Shown here: one piece after another, positions 37,138 through 48,525 of the stretch
Layout: every line of letters starts with the position of its first letter
Numbering within the stretch: the stretch's first letter is position 1
DNA from: Mycobacterium montefiorense
GTDB taxonomy: Bacteria > Actinomycetota > Actinomycetes > Mycobacteriales > Mycobacteriaceae
Length of the DNA: 64,000 nucleotides
Assembly (NCBI RefSeq): GCF_003112775.1
Contig: NZ_BFCH01000036.1
Location: forward strand, 1 to 64,000
Direction of reading: 5' to 3'
Notes under the pieces: generated by a model
The model's input: the letters and a program-made list of their open reading frames with translations, nothing else
What the model was told of the DNA's origin: nothing
Databases searched by the model: none
Made by a program: the position numbers and the translations under genes

Positions 37138-37564
37138 CGGGCGATCACGCCGCAATTTAGCAGTCACCGAAAGCGAACCCGAGCCGCACGCCGTATGCAT
37201 GCGTAGGAATTTCCTTGTTCACCACGCATCGGTAGGTATACGTAGGCGGGCGTGGTGCGGCTTTAGTCAAATTAACGACGACTCATAGTGCGCCCTCCGT
37301 ATTTTGACCGATGGTTTGTTCTCGCCGGTCCTGCACCCTAGTACTGCATCGATGAGCAAACACCAACCGTGTTACCCACCGGCTCATCCGTATCGGAACA
37401 AAGTGAGGCCTCGATAATGCAGCCGTTTTTGACTACCTCGCTACCATCCCTCGGCGGACAGCGCCGTCCCGAGAACCATCGACCTCGATTGCGAACCAAT
37501 CTGCGCCGACCAACCAAACCCTGGCTCCGGCTACCCGGATGGACGTGGTAGCGGAGCTGTCCAA
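37138..37564. other. Non-coding stretch before the first PPE gene
   Basis: 427 bp of lower GC content than the flanking genes. PPE genes often follow a PE gene, but no PE-like frame is present here. The small open frames (for example 37369-37551) lack coding character. No repeat, tRNA or insertion sequence was recognised. Confidence 0.5.
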
Positions 37565-38764
37565 GTGGACTTTGGGGTGCTGCCTCCGGAGATCAATTCG
37601 GGGCTGATGTATACCGGCCCCGGGTCGGGCTCGATGATGTCAGGGGCTTCGTCCTGGGATGCGTTAGCTATCGAATTGAGTTCGGCAGCTTGTGGTTACA
37701 CGTCGTTGGTGTCAGAGATGACTAGCTCGGCGTGGTTAGGGCCGGCATCGCGTGCCATGCTTGCTGCAGCGACACCCTACCCGTTGTGGCTGAGTGCTGC
37801 CGCCATCGTGGCCGGTGAGGCAGGCACACAGTTGAGAGCGGCAGCCGCAGCTTATGAAGCGGCGTTTGCGATGACGGTGCCCCCGCCGGTAGTTGCAGCC
37901 AACCGGGATCTCCTCGTCGCGCTGACTGCGACAAACTTCTTCGGCCAAAACAATCCGGCGATCGCGGCGACCGAAGCCCAGTACGCCGAAATGTGGGCTC
38001 AAGATGCCACTGCGATGTATGACTATGCGGCCGCTTCGGCGAGCGCCACGCGGTTGGCAACGTTCGCCGACCCGAAACCAAAACAAGAGCAAGCCGAGTC
38101 GCTCGCCCACGCTACCGCGGTCGGACGAGCTGTCGGGAGTGCGAGCGCGGTGATAGAGCTGACCGTGACCGAGAGTAACGGAATGGGGACGTGGTTAACC
38201 ATAGGCTCGGCGATCACCCAGAAACTTCAGCCACTTGCGAGATCGACCTCGTCGCTACGATCCTTGTCCACCAATCGTATTCAGGTGAGGCCCGGGCCCA
38301 TGCGGGACGAAGAAAAAGGCTGGATCGGTACCGATGAGCGGCATGCACTGTTTCGCACCATACCGGGTTTGGTCGAGCTCGCAACGAGTCTTTCAAATGC
38401 ATGGTCCTCGCTGGCTCAGCAGTTCCTACCTATTGCGGGTGCAGCAGGAGCCACTAGTCCAGCGCCGCAATCCGTGCTCCCGCCGGCGATCGGTGGAGAC
38501 GGGTTGGTTTCAGTTAATAGGCTGACCGCAAACAGGATTGGGAATCTCTCGGTGCCGTCCTCCTGGACCAGTGCACCCGGCATGGCGGAAGGGTCGGCCT
38601 TTCGGGTGGCAGCCGTCAGTCATGTAGGCGGCCCGGGAAGCGCGACGGATGGACTTCTTCGCGCAATGCCAATGGGCAGACACGGTCGGCGTGCAGCAGC
38701 TGTCATTGCGCACAAATACGGATACCGCCAACGGGTGGTCGTCCGCCCACCGCCCGGGGGATGA
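37565..38764 (+). CDS. PPE family protein, SVP subfamily
   Basis: A 399-residue PPE protein, probably exported by a type VII secretion system and surface-associated. The GTG at 37565 gives [20 protein letters not shown], the PPE signature, followed by SSAWLGPAS, the WxG-type turn, and [20 protein letters not shown]. The conserved 180-residue PPE domain is intact. The C-terminal part has the SVP-type motif LSVPSSW and ends with [15 protein letters not shown]. It has no PE partner directly upstream; a PE-PPE pair lies 119 bp downstream. Confidence 0.92.
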   Translation: MDFGVLPPEINSGLMYTGPGSGSMMSGASSWDALAIELSSAACGYTSLVSEMTSSAWLGPASRAMLAAATPYPLWLSAAAIVAGEAGTQLRAAAAAYEAAFAMTVPPPVVAANRDLLVALTATNFFGQNNPAIAATEAQYAEMWAQDATAMYDYAAASASATRLATFADPKPKQEQAESLAHATAVGRAVGSASAVIELTVTESNGMGTWLTIGSAITQKLQPLARSTSSLRSLSTNRIQVRPGPMRDEEKGWIGTDERHALFRTIPGLVELATSLSNAWSSLAQQFLPIAGAAGATSPAPQSVLPPAIGGDGLVSVNRLTANRIGNLSVPSSWTSAPGMAEGSAFRVAAVSHVGGPGSATDGLLRAMPMGRHGRRAAAVIAHKYGYRQRVVVRPPPGG

Positions 38765-38883
38765 CGCCGTGGTTTCAGAAAGGGAAAAGACGACCAGGTA
38801 GTGACGATAAACGCTAGCGCGGGGTTGAGCTGCGCCCACAACTCAAACCCCTTGCGCCTGAAGGGCTGAGAGAAGGAGATGAC

Positions 38884-39183
38884 ATGTCGTATGTGACTGC
38901 GCAGCCAGAAGAGTTGGCGGCGGCGGCCGCTGCGTTGCAAGCCATTGGCGCGGGCTTGAGCGCCGAGAATACTGCTGCGGCAATGCCGACCACGGGGGTG
39001 ATTCCCGCGGCCGCCGACCCGGTATCGGCCCTGACCGCCGCGCAGTTCGTCGTGCATGCCTAGATGTATCAGGCAGTGAGCGCCCAAGCTATGGCGATCC
39101 ACGAAATGTTCGTGCATACCTTGATGGCGAGTTCGGCGTCCTATGCCGCCACCGAGGCCGCTAACGTGATCGAGACCAGGTGA
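38884..39183 (+). pseudogene. PE family gene with in-frame stop codon
   Basis: Starting at the ATG at 38884, behind GAGAAGGAG, the frame encodes MSYVTAQPEELAAAAAALQA and continues as a typical PE domain to residue 59 (FVVHA). There a TAG (39061-39063) stands where related PE proteins have a Gln codon before MYQAVSAQA. After it the same frame continues without a break, MYQAVSAQAMAIHEMF to a TGA at 39181-39183, giving the normal 99-residue length. A single C-to-T change of CAG explains it. The next PPE gene overlaps the TGA. Unless the stop is suppressed or the base is miscalled, the PE partner is truncated and the PPE protein is likely orphaned. Confidence 0.85.
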
Positions 39184-39197
39184 GTACGGATCGATCC

Positions 39198-40379
39198 ATG
39201 GCAATCGATTTTGGGGCGCTGCCACCAGAGGTCACTTCGGCACTCGTATATTCCGGTCCGGGGTCAACGTCGTTGATGAATGCCGCGTCGTCCTGGAATT
39301 CGCTGGCAGCCGAGCTTAATTCGGCGGCAACAGGTTGCGGCCACTTGGTCCAGCGGGTTGAGGAGCAGTGGATGGGTGCGGCGTCGGAGTCGATGATGTC
39401 GGCGGTGCGGCCGTATCTGGAGTGGATGAATGCCATGTCGATTGCGGCTGAGCGGGCGGCAGTCCAGGCGCAAGCAGCCGCGGCGGCCTTCGAGGCTGCG
39501 TTCGCGGCGGTGGTGCCGCCGCCGTTGATCGCGGCCAACCGTGGGGACCTGGCGAAAGCGACGGCTACCAACGTGTTCCGTCAAAACGACGGCACAATCG
39601 CGGCACTGGAAGCCCAATACTTCGAAATGTGGGCTCACAACGTCTCGACGATGTACAGCTACGCCGCCAACTCCTCAGCAGCTTCGATTCTCGAGCCATT
39701 CGTAGCAGCACCAAAGGTCGCCCGCCCGGATGGTCTGGCCGCCCAGGCCGCCGCGGTCACCTCTGCCGCTGGTAATTCGGACGGTTCAATCCAGGACCGC
39801 CTCGAGATTGTGAACAGCGAGATCACCGCACTGCTAGAAGGCCTGGCGGAGCATCGGAACGGAATGTTCGAAGAAATTCGTCCCGTATCCAGAAGAGGCC
39901 CTCTGTGGTGGCTATGGCAGTTCCTGTTCGGGAAAGATACCTTTCCGAAGGGTCTTCAAGAGTTTCTAACCCAATTCGGGCCTTACTCTAGCTTCATCTA
40001 TAACACCTTTGGTATGCACAACTTTGGCGTAGCCGCGGCCAGAGATTTTTTACAGATCTCGAAATCCTTTGTGCCAAGCGCAGCCATACCGGCCGCAGCC
40101 GCCATCAGCGGCGCGCCCGCGATGTTGGGGCGAGCCATGGGCGCCGCGGCTTCAGTAGGAAGGTTGTCGGTTCCGCCGGCGTGGAACGTGTCCTCGGCCG
40201 TCGTATACCCGGGCACGGCTCCGCTACCGGTCAGCACTATTACTGCAGCGGAGAGCGAAGGCGCCGGAAACCTGCTGGGCGGCATGCCAATTCCCGGATC
40301 CAGCATCGGCATGACCAGCAGCGGACCGAAATACGGATTCCGGCCGACCGTCATGGCCCGTCCGCCATTCGCCGGATGA
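39198..40379 (+). CDS. PPE family protein, SVP subfamily
   Basis: A 393-residue PPE protein paralogous to the one at 37565 (MAIDFGALPPEVTSALVYSG, QWMGAASESM, NVFRQNDGTIAALEAQYFEM). The C-terminal half has LSVPPAW and ends YGFRPTVMARPPFAG, the SVP-type tail. ATG at 39198 is preferred; a GTG at 39180 overlapping the PE stop (GTGA) is an alternative that would couple translation to the PE gene. The PE partner is interrupted, so export of this protein may be impaired. Confidence 0.9.
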   Translation: MAIDFGALPPEVTSALVYSGPGSTSLMNAASSWNSLAAELNSAATGCGHLVQRVEEQWMGAASESMMSAVRPYLEWMNAMSIAAERAAVQAQAAAAAFEAAFAAVVPPPLIAANRGDLAKATATNVFRQNDGTIAALEAQYFEMWAHNVSTMYSYAANSSAASILEPFVAAPKVARPDGLAAQAAAVTSAAGNSDGSIQDRLEIVNSEITALLEGLAEHRNGMFEEIRPVSRRGPLWWLWQFLFGKDTFPKGLQEFLTQFGPYSSFIYNTFGMHNFGVAAARDFLQISKSFVPSAAIPAAAAISGAPAMLGRAMGAAASVGRLSVPPAWNVSSAVVYPGTAPLPVSTITAAESEGAGNLLGGMPIPGSSIGMTSSGPKYGFRPTVMARPPFAG

Positions 40380-40449
40380 GTTGCCCAAACAGCCAACGGT
40401 CAGTGCCGAGCACAGCGCTGGTGGAGTGGTGGCAGCAGCGAAGCGGTCG

Positions 40450-41340
40450 TTAGGCGCGGACCGAAAAAACCGCGACCGCCGGCTCGCCGGGGCACGCACT
40501 GCGGTAACCGCCGCGGCTCAGCGCATCGGTCGGAGCGGTCATCGGCTCGAAGCACACCACGTCCTCGCCGGGCGGTGCGAAGATCTGGGTCGCGGAATAC
40601 CCTTGCTCGAAGTGCACTTCCAGGCGGCGTCCGCCGCCGGACAGCGCGAACACCGCGCCATCGGCCACCTGGTCGTAAGCATCGTCAAAAGTGTTGTCGC
40701 CCAATGGTTCCTTCTTGGCCGGCTGCTCAGAAAACTCACCGGTGGGCAGACCCCGCTCGTCGAGACTCAAATGCCGTAGCGGTGGTGTCTCGATGATCCA
40801 GTCGCTGCGCTCCGCGTCGGGCACGCGCAGATACGGATGAAAGCCGAAACACAGCGGGACCGCGGTCTCGCCGGTCGCGGCGACCGTTGTGGTTACCGTC
40901 AGCGTCCGCTCGGCCAGTCGCACCGACACCGTCAGCAGGTGCGGATACGGAAAGCTGGCCAGCAGCCGCTGCTCGGCGCCGAAGTCAACTTCGGCGGTCA
41001 GCTCATTGGACGACTCGGCCGTTACCCGCCAGCCCGGGTATGCGGCCAGGGTGCCGTGGATGGGCAGCCCGTTGGGGTCCGCGCGCACCCCGTTTTCACC
41101 CGGTGTCAATTCGACAGTCACGTTCTCCGCGGTATATGTGTTGGCGCCCAGCCGATTTGCCCAGGGATACAGAATCGGTATGCCCATCGTCTTACCGGCT
41201 TCGAGGTAGGCGCCCAGTCCGCGCCGCTGACCGAGTAGCTCGACTCCCGAGTCGGTAAGTGAGGCGCCGATCATGCCGCCGTCCGGTACGAACTGTGCAG
41301 CTAATGACGACGACGGATCGCGCAGGGTCACCACGTGCAC
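40450..41340 (-). CDS. Aldose 1-epimerase family protein
   Basis: A 296-residue galactose-mutarotase-fold enzyme that interconverts sugar anomers. Conserved segments are YPWANRL, the catalytic His in LPIHGTLA, a second His in CFGFHPYLRVP (proton donor) and the C-terminal FEPMTAPTDAL where the catalytic Glu is expected (CFEPMT). Start at 41340 (GTG). It lies 16 bp downstream of the globin-oxidoreductase gene and converges with the second PPE gene (70-bp gap). The sugar substrate is unknown. Confidence 0.88.
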   Translation of the reverse strand: MHVVTLRDPSSSLAAQFVPDGGMIGASLTDSGVELLGQRRGLGAYLEAGKTMGIPILYPWANRLGANTYTAENVTVELTPGENGVRADPNGLPIHGTLAAYPGWRVTAESSNELTAEVDFGAEQRLLASFPYPHLLTVSVRLAERTLTVTTTVAATGETAVPLCFGFHPYLRVPDAERSDWIIETPPLRHLSLDERGLPTGEFSEQPAKKEPLGDNTFDDAYDQVADGAVFALSGGGRRLEVHFEQGYSATQIFAPPGEDVVCFEPMTAPTDALSRGGYRSACPGEPAVAVFSVRA

Positions 41341-41356
41341 GCGGTCAGCCTATCTC

Positions 41357-42529
41357 TTAACGGCTCAAGGGGTCGTGCTGAATACGCTCCGGCGAGGCAC
41401 CTTTGGCGATCAGCGCCGCCTTGGTAGCGCGGACCATGGCGGGCCCGCCACAGACCAGGATCTGCCGGTCGCCCCAGCCGCCGTATTTCGTCACCACCTC
41501 GGGGAGCTGGCCGATCTGATGTACGTGCAGACCACGTGGCGGCGTGACGTCCGGGTAATCGGCAGCCCAGGCCGGGTCGCTGTGGTACTCCGACACCGGC
41601 GAGACCGACAGCCACGGACTGTGCGAGGCGACCTGCCACAGCGTCGGCAGGTCGTAGAGCTCGCAGCGATAGCGGGCGCCGAAGAACAGGTGCACCCGTG
41701 GGTTCTCTCCGTAGCGGGACAGGTCCATGATCAGCGCCCGCAGCGGTGCCAAACCGGTGCTGCCGGCCACCATCAGGATGTCGGCGCCGTTGCGGTCGAT
41801 TTGCAGGCCGCCGTGCGGGCTGGATAGCCGCCAGCGATCGTCGGGCCGGGTTTCGTTGACTATCGCGGTGCTAACCAGACCACCGGGAACCTGGCGGACG
41901 TGAAACTCGATGCCGCCGTGCGCGTCGGCCGGAATGGCGGGGCTGAGAAATCGCCACCGTCGTGGGCACTGCGGTACTTGCACGTTGATGTACTGACCGG
42001 GGTGGTAGTGCATCGCGCGGTCCAGTCGCAGCCGCACAACGGCAAGGTCCCGCGAGACCCGCTGATGTTCGATCACGGTGCCATCCCACCAGGCGGGTCC
42101 CTCTTCGGCATCGGCGGCGCCGCTCATCACCCCGGTGATCAAGTTCAGCGACTGGCCGGCTGCCGAGTCGACGGCGCCGGTCCAGGCGTCCCCCAAGTGG
42201 GCGCGCAGCGTCGTCTGCAGCGCACGTCGCAACGACTCGTAATGTGTTGGCAGCACACCGTATTTGCGATGATCCCGGCCGAGCTGAGCAAGAAAGGCCA
42301 CCGGCTCGGCGGCGCGCTGCTCCACCAGCTCGCCGTAGACCCAGTGCAGTGCGTGGCCGAAAGCGGCTCGCTGAGCATCCATTTCGGGAGGGAATAGGTC
42401 GCGCACCCTGACGTCGAGTGCGAACCATTGGGTGTAGAAACGGTGGACGAGTTCGCCGCCGGCGCCCGAGCCGTCCGGGGCGAGGGCGTCGCGCAGCACT
42501 CGCAGCGCGTCTGAATCCTCTAAGCCCAC
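41357..42529 (-). CDS. Flavohaemoglobin-like globin oxidoreductase (Rv0385-type)
   Basis: A 390-residue protein, the exact length of Rv0385. Residues 1 to about 140 are a globin (FYTQWFALDVRVRDLFPPEM, with the proximal His in LGRDHRKYGV). An FAD-binding barrel follows (HYHPGQYINVQVP, RRWRFLSPA), then an NAD(P)H domain (MVAGSTGLAPLRALIMDL and ILVCGGPAMVRATKAAL). It probably passes electrons from NAD(P)H to haem and oxygen or nitric oxide. The frame is open far upstream, but the GTG at 42529 gives a sensible N-terminus. The DUF3060 gene upstream (42571) is on the same strand. Confidence 0.9.
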   Translation of the reverse strand: MGLEDSDALRVLRDALAPDGSGAGGELVHRFYTQWFALDVRVRDLFPPEMDAQRAAFGHALHWVYGELVEQRAAEPVAFLAQLGRDHRKYGVLPTHYESLRRALQTTLRAHLGDAWTGAVDSAAGQSLNLITGVMSGAADAEEGPAWWDGTVIEHQRVSRDLAVVRLRLDRAMHYHPGQYINVQVPQCPRRWRFLSPAIPADAHGGIEFHVRQVPGGLVSTAIVNETRPDDRWRLSSPHGGLQIDRNGADILMVAGSTGLAPLRALIMDLSRYGENPRVHLFFGARYRCELYDLPTLWQVASHSPWLSVSPVSEYHSDPAWAADYPDVTPPRGLHVHQIGQLPEVVTKYGGWGDRQILVCGGPAMVRATKAALIAKGASPERIQHDPLSR

Positions 42530-42570
42530 AGGGCCCGATTCTAAGCTCGCTGCGGCAGAGCGCGTCCTCG

Positions 42571-43506
42571 TCAGCCCTGCCCGACGGTGTTCGATGTTCC
42601 GGTGTTGGCGACTTTCGGCGAGCCCCAGTGATAGATGACGACGTTGCCCGTGCCCGAAATGCTGATCGCATCCGTGCTGTCGACGGTCACCCCATTGCCC
42701 TTGCCGGCGACGCTGACGCTGGTGCAGTGGCCCGTGACGGTGATCGTGTTGTTCACCCCACTCACCGAGAGATAGCCGCCGTGGCAGGGGATGGTTTTCG
42801 TCGTGCCAGTGCCGGTGACATGCAATGTACCGGCATTGGGGACGTTCTCGGCCGGGATGTCGCCGGCCAGGCCGGTGCGGAATCCGGTGGCCGCCAAGCC
42901 GGCCAGGGCCAGCCAGCCGATCACGATGATCGACCAGCAGGCCATCCCTACCCGCAGTTTCGGCCGCAGCGCGCCGACCCAGTTGCCGGTCTGGTCGCGG
43001 TCCAGGTCGTAGGCAAAAGCGGTGATGCAGCGGGCCCGCGCCGGATTGCGCTCGTCGGCCAGGATCACGCCGTTGACGTACTCCCGCCCGCGCACCACGA
43101 TCTCGGCACGCTGCCCGTCGAGCGTGTAGGACACCTTGGTCTTGGTGCTGGGTCCGCTGTAGCGCCGGCGTGTGACCGTCCATCCGTGCGCCACCGGCAG
43201 GTTGACGTTGTAACGAGTTGCGCGCGAAATCGGTTCGGCTGCAATGACTTCAGCGACACGCCCATACTGGAGCAGTCCCAAGCGGACCCGCGCACCCCGC
43301 AGTTGCATGGTGTAGATCGAGGCCAGTGCGAGCACCGCGACCGCGGCGAACGCCATGGGCTGCTGTATCCACAGCGCGATCGGCGCGATGCCGACCATGA
43401 ACAGCGTCCAGACGTACCGCCAGCGAAACGGCAGCACCTCGGCCAACCGGAAAGCAACCGGAATCCTGCGCGGCGGCGGCGCGAGGCCGGGGTCGACGGC
43501 TTCCAC
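42571..43506 (-). CDS. Membrane protein with C-terminal DUF3060 domain
   Basis: About 311 residues. A GGAGGA site upstream supports a GTG at 43506; the open frame reaches 43584 but would run through the HAIR repeat. Two helices near the N-terminus (VWTLFMVGIAPIALWI, AFAAVAVLALASIYTM), a soluble domain and a third helix near residue 210 (ACWSIIVIGWLALAGLAATG) precede an exported DUF3060 beta repeat domain (LSVSGVNNTITVTGHCTSVS) with two cysteines. Divergent from clpB. The function is unknown. Confidence 0.82.
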   Translation of the reverse strand: MEAVDPGLAPPPRRIPVAFRLAEVLPFRWRYVWTLFMVGIAPIALWIQQPMAFAAVAVLALASIYTMQLRGARVRLGLLQYGRVAEVIAAEPISRATRYNVNLPVAHGWTVTRRRYSGPSTKTKVSYTLDGQRAEIVVRGREYVNGVILADERNPARARCITAFAYDLDRDQTGNWVGALRPKLRVGMACWSIIVIGWLALAGLAATGFRTGLAGDIPAENVPNAGTLHVTGTGTTKTIPCHGGYLSVSGVNNTITVTGHCTSVSVAGKGNGVTVDSTDAISISGTGNVVIYHWGSPKVANTGTSNTVGQG

Positions 43507-43533
43507 GTGCAAAATTCCTCCGAAAAATCTAAA

Positions 43534-43554
43534 CTTGAGCGGAACAGACTCAAC
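43534..43554. promoter_or_regulatory. HAIR operator (HspR site) of clpB
   Basis: CTTGAGC-N7-ACTCAAC at 43534-43554, with the HspR-type 7-bp spacer. It lies 56 bp upstream of the clpB start and 27 bp upstream of the divergent DUF3060 start. HspR control of clpB is known in M. tuberculosis. Confidence 0.85.
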
Positions 43555-43610
43555 CTTGACGACGTTGGACAAGGCGACAAGCATTTTCCCTATACCCGAA
43601 CGGAGGTGTC

Positions 43611-46157
<2,547 letters not shown>

Positions 46158-46160
46158 GTA

Positions 46161-46976
46161 CTAGCGGCGCCGGTCGCCCAGCTCGTAGTCACGGGTCTGG
46201 GCGCCGGCGTCGATCACTGCCCGCAGCAGTTCCCGGGCGGCCGGCTGCGCGACGGTTTCGCGAAAGAGCTGATCCTCGATGCGCAGGCCGGTCGCCATAT
46301 CGGCTGACGCGGCGGCGTCGACCGCGCGCTTGGCGTTGGCGATGGCCACCGCGTGCGACGACGCGATGCGGGCGGCGAGCTTGTCGACAAACCGCCGCAG
46401 CTTGTCGGCCGGCAACGCGCGGTTCACATATCCCCACGCTTCGGCCGTTGCGGCGTCGACGTCGATGCAGCCAAGGATGACTTCCAGGGCCCGCGCCCGG
46501 CCGATCAGTCTGGGCAGCCGCTGCGTGCCGCCGCCGCCGGGGATGATGCCGACCGCCAACTCCGGATGTCCCAGCACCGTGGTGCCGAGTGCGGCGAACC
46601 GCATGTCGAAAGCCATCGCGAATTCGCAGCCACCGCCGCGGCAGACGCCCTCGATGACGGCGATGGTGGCCTTCGGCAGGGTCCGGAGCTGCTCGGTCAC
46701 GGCGTGAAAGAGCGATAGCTCGTCGTGCAGCCCGATGTCGTCGGCCGGCAGGTCCAGAATCAGGCCCACGTCGGCATGGGCGATGAAGATCTCCGGGTCG
46801 GCCGAGTCGACGATCAGCACCCGGACCTCGTCGTCGGCCGCGACCTCACGCGTCAGCCGGTCGATCTCGTTCAGCAGCGGTACGTCCAGCAGGTTGATCG
46901 GGGGGTTGTCGATCGTCGCGCGGCAAACACCATCGGCCGCGGCGATGCGAATTAGCTGGTAGCCCTCGTAGACCAT
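46161..46976 (-). CDS. Enoyl-CoA hydratase/isomerase family protein
   Basis: A 271-residue crotonase-fold protein. The oxyanion-hole segments are FIAHADVG and EGVCRGGGCEFAMAFDMR, followed by LGHPELAVGIIPGGGGTQRL. Of the two usual catalytic glutamates, GCEFAMAFD keeps one-like position and PELAVGI the other, so hydratase activity is plausible. The acyl-CoA substrate is unknown. Converges on clpB with a 3-bp gap. Confidence 0.9.
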   Translation of the reverse strand: MVYEGYQLIRIAAADGVCRATIDNPPINLLDVPLLNEIDRLTREVAADDEVRVLIVDSADPEIFIAHADVGLILDLPADDIGLHDELSLFHAVTEQLRTLPKATIAVIEGVCRGGGCEFAMAFDMRFAALGTTVLGHPELAVGIIPGGGGTQRLPRLIGRARALEVILGCIDVDAATAEAWGYVNRALPADKLRRFVDKLAARIASSHAVAIANAKRAVDAAASADMATGLRIEDQLFRETVAQPAARELLRAVIDAGAQTRDYELGDRRR

Positions 46977-47068
46977 GGTGGAACCCTACGCGGCCCTAGC
47001 AAACCTTAATTGGGTTGTGACCAGGTCGCATTCTCGCTTCGGGTGGGGTAGCAGATACGCTACTTAGG

Positions 47069-47926
47069 ATGGTCCCGTTATGGTTCACCCTCTCCGCGCT
47101 GTGCTTCGTCGGCGCGGTGGTGTTGCTGTATGTCGACATAGATCGACGCCGGGGGCGCAGCAGACGGCGCAAATCCTGGGCACGTTCACACGGGTTCGAC
47201 TTCGAGCGCGAATCGACCGACATCCTCAAGCGCTGGAAGCGCGGCGTGATGTCGACGGTGGGAGACGTGCCCGCCCACAACGTGGTGCTGGGCCAGATTC
47301 GCGGCGAGGCCGTGTACATCTTCGATCTCGAGGAAGTCGCCACGGTGATCGCGCTGCACCGCAAGGTGGGCACCAACGTGGTGGTCGACCTGCGACTCAA
47401 AGGGCTCAAAGAGCCGCGCGAGAGCGACATCTGGCTGCTGGGTGCGATCGGCCCGCGGATGGTCTACTCGACCAACCTGGACGCGGCCCGTCGAGCCTGC
47501 GATCGGCGGATGGTTACCTTCGCGCACACCGCGCCGGACAGCGCCGAGATCATGTGGAACGAGCAGAACTGGACGCTGGTCGCCATGCCGGTCTCCAGTA
47601 CGCGCACCCAATGGGACGAGGGGCTGCGCACGGTGCGCCAGTTCAACGACCTGTTGCGGGTGTTGCCGCCGACGCCCGCCGATAGCGACGAGCCGGCTGG
47701 ACTTCGAAATGCGGCGCCGAGCCGTCCGTTGGCGCCCGCCGGCCGGGCGGAGTTGCCGACCCGGCGCTCGGCTCAGGACGTGTCCGGGATGATGGGCTCA
47801 GATGTCCAGGCCAGCCGCCGTGCCCCGGAGTCGGCCAACCGCGACGACGGCCGTACCGAAGCCATCCGGCGTCCCCCGTCGTCGACGGGGCGTAATGGCC
47901 AGCAGGCCAGCAATTTCCATCACTGA
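47069..47926 (+). CDS. ttfA: TtfA-like trehalose monomycolate transport factor (Rv0383c homologue)
   Basis: A 285-residue membrane-anchored protein close in length to Rv0383c (284). One N-terminal helix (VPLWFTLSALCFVGAVVLLY), a basic stretch (RRRGRSRRRK), a cytosolic domain of about 170 residues with VYIFDLEEVATVIALH, and a disordered Pro/Arg tail. Rv0383c/TtfA is known to be needed with MmpL3 for trehalose monomycolate export. Start ATG at 47069. It precedes pyrE by 46 bp. Confidence 0.88.
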   Translation: MVPLWFTLSALCFVGAVVLLYVDIDRRRGRSRRRKSWARSHGFDFERESTDILKRWKRGVMSTVGDVPAHNVVLGQIRGEAVYIFDLEEVATVIALHRKVGTNVVVDLRLKGLKEPRESDIWLLGAIGPRMVYSTNLDAARRACDRRMVTFAHTAPDSAEIMWNEQNWTLVAMPVSSTRTQWDEGLRTVRQFNDLLRVLPPTPADSDEPAGLRNAAPSRPLAPAGRAELPTRRSAQDVSGMMGSDVQASRRAPESANRDDGRTEAIRRPPSSTGRNGQQASNFHH

Positions 47927-47972
47927 AACCTGTTGTGCTGCAACGGTAGACGAATAAAGGGTGCACAAGGCC

Positions 47973-48512
47973 GTGGCCGAAACTGACCGTGCGGAACTGG
48001 CCGAACTGGTGCGCCGGCTATCGGTGGTACACGGCCGCGTGACGCTGTCATCGGGCAAGGAAGCCGACTACTACGTCGACCTGCGCCGGGCCACCCTGCA
48101 CCACCGCGCCGCGGCACTGATCGGCATGCTGATGCGCGAACTCACCGCAGACTGGGATTACGCGGTCGTCGGCGGTTTGACCCTGGGCGCCGATCCGGTG
48201 GCGACTGCGGTCATGCACGCGCCCGGGCGCCCAATCGACGCCTTTGTGGTGCGCAAGTCCACCAAAACCCATGGCCTGCAACGTCTTATCGAGGGATCCG
48301 AGGTAACTGGTCAACGGGTGCTGGTGGTCGAGGACACCAGCACCACCGGCGGTTCGGCGCTGACGGCGGTGCACGCCGTTCAGGACGCGGGTGCCGAAGT
48401 CGTCGGCGTGGCCACTGTGGTGGATCGCGCCACCGGCGCCGCGGAGGCTATCCAGGCCGAGGGGCTGCCGTACCGCAGCGTCCTGGGGCTGGCCGATCTG
48501 GGGCTGGGCTAG
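47973..48512 (+). CDS. pyrE: Orotate phosphoribosyltransferase
   Basis: Joins orotate and PRPP to OMP in pyrimidine synthesis. 179 residues from the GTG at 47973, which aligns exactly with the M. tuberculosis PyrE N-terminus (DRAELAELVRRLSVVHGRV); GTG at 47961 is a possible earlier start. The PRPP-binding motif is VLVVEDTSTTGGSALTAV. Other conserved segments are KEADYYVDLRRATL and VVGGLTLGADPVA. Confidence 0.95.
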   Translation: MAETDRAELAELVRRLSVVHGRVTLSSGKEADYYVDLRRATLHHRAAALIGMLMRELTADWDYAVVGGLTLGADPVATAVMHAPGRPIDAFVVRKSTKTHGLQRLIEGSEVTGQRVLVVEDTSTTGGSALTAVHAVQDAGAEVVGVATVVDRATGAAEAIQAEGLPYRSVLGLADLGLG

Positions 48513-48525
48513 GGCCGTTACCGCT

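Noticed and set aside
37138-37564. Remnant PE gene before the first PPE gene
   Set aside because: No frame contains the PE N-terminal signature or the conserved Ala-rich helices.
38765-40449. Insertion sequence carrying the PE-PPE genes
   Set aside because: No transposase, terminal inverted repeats or target duplication was seen around the cluster.
43556-43596. A -35/-10 pair for clpB (TTGGAC at 43565, TATACC at 43591)
   Set aside because: The spacing of 20 bp is too long for a standard promoter, so no promoter was called.
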